A stretch of 64,000 nucleotides of DNA from NCBI RefSeq assembly GCF_003205835.1, contig NZ_CP029773.1, forward strand, positions 124,001-188,000. Direction: 5' to 3'. Positions 62,678 to 64,000 of this stretch are shown piece by piece. Numbering within the stretch: the first letter of the stretch is position 1; each line of letters begins with the position of its first letter. Origin of the DNA: Stenotrophomonas maltophilia (GTDB lineage: Bacteria > Pseudomonadota > Gammaproteobacteria > Xanthomonadales > Xanthomonadaceae). Under the pieces are notes generated by a model, which was given only the letters and a program-made list of their open reading frames with translations, ran no database searches and was not told the DNA's origin. The position numbers and the translations under genes are program-made.

Positions 62678-62763
62678 ATCCACGCATGGCGTGGATCTAG
62701 CGTCCTCCATGGCCCATCAATAGGGGGTCAGAGCCCGTTGCGCAGCAACGGGATCCGACCCCG
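62678..62763. repeat. GTAG palindrome and GGGGTC-family palindrome
   Basis: ATCCACGC/GCGTGGAT ending CTAG (62678-62699) and GGGGTCAGAGCCC/GGGATCCGACCCC around GTTGC/GCAAC (62724-62763). The latter has a stem that differs from the CTTTC form of other copies. Confidence 0.8.
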
Positions 62764-62803
62764 GATAGCCTGACAGATCGCAGGAACCTGTCGAAGGCGG
62801 GAT

Positions 62804-62889
62804 GGGTCCGGTGGCGGGGGTGTCCGCGGCATGGATGCCGCGGTCAAGCCCCCATGGATGGGTTTACGGCGTCCCCCGCCACCGGACCC
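62804..62889. repeat. Large cruciform-type inverted repeat with nested palindrome
   Basis: A 17-bp perfect inverted repeat GGGTCCGGTGGCGGGGG (62804-62820) / CCCCCGCCACCGGACCC (62873-62889) encloses a second perfect palindrome, CCGCGGCAT-GG-ATGCCGCGG (62824-62843), followed by CCCCCATGGATGGG. The nested arrangement differs from the GTAG and GGGGTC families. Confidence 0.75.
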
Positions 62890-62913
62890 ACCCCGCCAAC
62901 CCACGGAATGCCC

Positions 62914-62957
62914 GCTGTTGCTGTTGCTTCGGCTGTTGCCGTTGCCGTTGCCTCTGC
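62914..62957. repeat. Degenerate GTTGC(C/T) tandem repeat
   Basis: About seven hexamer units of GTTGCT/GTTGCC, with one GTTGCTTCG variation, lie upstream of ubiJ. Such runs can vary in copy number. Confidence 0.55.
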
Positions 62958-63013
62958 GGGTGCCGGGTGGCAGCCCGGCCCAAGCCCACCACCCACGCAG
63001 GTAGAATGCGCAC

Positions 63014-63649
63014 ATGGCTCTCTCCCTGCTCAAGTCCCTCAAGCCGGTCGCTGGCCGCGCCCTGCAGATCGCCCTGAACCGCGCGCTGGCGCTGGATCCG
63101 GATACCCGCCATGCACTGGCCAGCCTCGACGGCCGGCACATCGATCTGACCCTGGAAGCGCCCTTGCTGGCGATGCGCATCAGCGTCGATGGCGACCAGC
63201 TGCGGGTCGGCCCCGTGGACGCACAGGAAGCCGATCTGGCCGTGCGCAGCAGCCTGGCCGGCGTGCTCGCGCAGCTGCCGCTGCTGGCCAACGCACGGCG
63301 TGCCGACAACAACGGCAAGGGTCGCGTGCGCGTGGCCGGCGACGCCGAACTGGCGCGTCGCCTGCAGCAGCTGGCCAAGGGCTTTGACCCGGACTGGCAG
63401 CAGCCGTTCGTCAGCGTGTTCGGCGACGTGCTGGGCGTACAGGTGGCCAACACCCTGCGCAGCGCCCTGCAGCATGCGCGCCAGGGCGCGATCGACCTGG
63501 CCCACAGCGCCGCCGAGTTCATCACCGAGGAATCGCGCGACGTGGTACCGCGCGCTGAACTGGATGCCTTCCACGACGATGTGGACGTGCTGCGCGATGA
63601 CGTCGAACGTCTCGGTGCACGCGTGCAGCGCCTGCGGGGTGCCGCATGA
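63014..63649 (+). CDS. ubiJ: Ubiquinone biosynthesis accessory factor UbiJ (SCP2 domain)
   Basis: The 211-residue protein has an SCP2 lipid-binding domain (about 15-110: [21 protein letters not shown] and [14 protein letters not shown]) and a C-terminal coiled-coil region (about 150-205) as in UbiJ, which with UbiK supports assembly of the ubiquinone biosynthetic Ubi complex. The next gene, ubiB, overlaps it by four bases (ATGA), a common arrangement that supports the name. Confidence 0.88.
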   Translation: MALSLLKSLKPVAGRALQIALNRALALDPDTRHALASLDGRHIDLTLEAPLLAMRISVDGDQLRVGPVDAQEADLAVRSSLAGVLAQLPLLANARRADNNGKGRVRVAGDAELARRLQQLAKGFDPDWQQPFVSVFGDVLGVQVANTLRSALQHARQGAIDLAHSAAEFITEESRDVVPRAELDAFHDDVDVLRDDVERLGARVQRLRGAA

Positions 63650-64000
63650 AGGCCGTGCTGCGCGCCAGCCGCATCGGCCGGGTGATCCTGCGCTACCGCC
63701 TCGACGACCTGCTGCAGGGCACCCCGGCCGAGCGCTGGTTGCGCCTGGCCAAGCCGTTCGTGCCGCGCGCCTCGGCCGACATCGCCGCACAGTCGCGCGG
63801 TGCGCGCCTGCGCCTGGCGCTGCAGGATCTGGGCCCGATCTTCGTCAAGTTCGGCCAGATCCTGTCCACCCGCCGCGACCTGGTGCCGCCGGACGTGGCC
63901 AATGAACTGACCCTGCTGCAGGACCGGGTCAAGCCGTTCGATGGCGAGACCGCACGCCGCATCGTCGAGGAAGCGCTGGGCCTGCCGGTCAGCGAGGCCT
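63646..64000 (+). CDS. ubiB: UbiB-family atypical kinase, 3' end outside window
   Basis: This is the start of a membrane-associated ABC1/ADCK-type protein needed for ubiquinone synthesis. The visible 118 residues carry the family N-terminal block: [43 protein letters not shown], including the invariant KxGQ (VKFGQ). ATP-grasp-like kinase residues lie beyond the edge. The start at 63646 overlaps the ubiJ stop, indicating translational coupling. Confidence 0.92.
   Translation, partial: MKAVLRASRIGRVILRYRLDDLLQGTPAERWLRLAKPFVPRASADIAAQSRGARLRLALQDLGPIFVKFGQILSTRRDLVPPDVANELTLLQDRVKPFDGETARRIVEEALGLPVSEA

Larger units (their letters stand above)
62591..63013. other. Spacer between ddl and ubiJ with repeats
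   Basis: No gene is supported. It carries the GTAG palindrome and GGGGTC copy (62678-62763), the large inverted-repeat element (62804-62889) and a run of GTTGC(C/T) hexamer-like repeats (62914-62957). The ddl and ubiJ promoters must lie here, but none is clear. Confidence 0.5.

Noticed and set aside
62728-63525. Minus-strand open frame with Gly-Asn repeats
   Set aside because: It is a read-through of the GTTGCC repeat region and the antisense of ubiJ, with no start context.

Overview
The window (about 66% GC by eye) looks like a chromosomal segment of a Stenotrophomonas species, most likely the S. maltophilia complex. The reasons are an Ax21-type outer-membrane protein, a xanthomonad-style oleABCD cluster, high-GC codon use throughout, and many short palindromes ending in GTAG, the signature of the SMAG/REP repeats of this species. 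I saw no rRNA, tRNA, CRISPR array, intact transposon or prophage. All family names below are assigned by eye from protein motifs.

Layout. 1-7 kb: lysophospholipid acyltransferase, YheT-like hydrolase, TPR-sulfotransferase, PEBP protein, FMN reductase, META/DUF4377 lipoprotein, uppP. 7-18 kb: a nitrogen-control region with glnA (sigma-54 promoter and two strong NtrC boxes), glnK-amtB and ntrBC (an NtrC box abutting the ntrB start). It is interrupted by a lower-GC accessory patch of small orphan and immunity-like genes (11.0-13.0 kb) and two murein lipoproteins (an AmiD-like amidase and MltA). 18-30 kb: tandem sodC lipoproteins, a thiolase, hemD-hemX-hemY, a YiiD_C thioesterase, a rhodanese, secB-gpsA and small secreted proteins. 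30-37 kb: a small gene with a striking interleaved inverted-repeat leader, an L,D-transpeptidase with a possible ATT start, an Lpp-like lipoprotein, a metallopeptidase, ax21, an AraC regulator, VOC and Dyp peroxidase. 37.8-42 kb: a TPP riboswitch ahead of a TonB-dependent receptor and a PnuC-family transporter (probable thiamine uptake), with an APH-fold kinase upstream. 42-47 kb: a divergent NarL-type regulator and a BvgS/EvgS-type hybrid kinase. 47-51 kb: cytochrome c, ETF-ubiquinone oxidoreductase, glutaryl-CoA dehydrogenase, trmL. 51-55 kb: a secreted internal-repeat protein and an M16 peptidase. 55.8-61 kb: oleA, oleB, oleC, oleD for long-chain olefin synthesis, with an opposing YkgJ-type gene between oleB and oleC. 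61-64 kb: a DUF1328 peptide, ddl, ubiJ and the start of ubiB.

The genes are mostly housekeeping, in short operons separated by palindromic repeats. The most interesting points are the leader at 30.06-30.22 kb with mutually exclusive stems, the thiamine riboswitch locus with a candidate salvage kinase, GTAG repeats that supply the stop codons of three genes, a second palindrome family with seven copies, and the immunity-like accessory patch inserted among the nitrogen genes.
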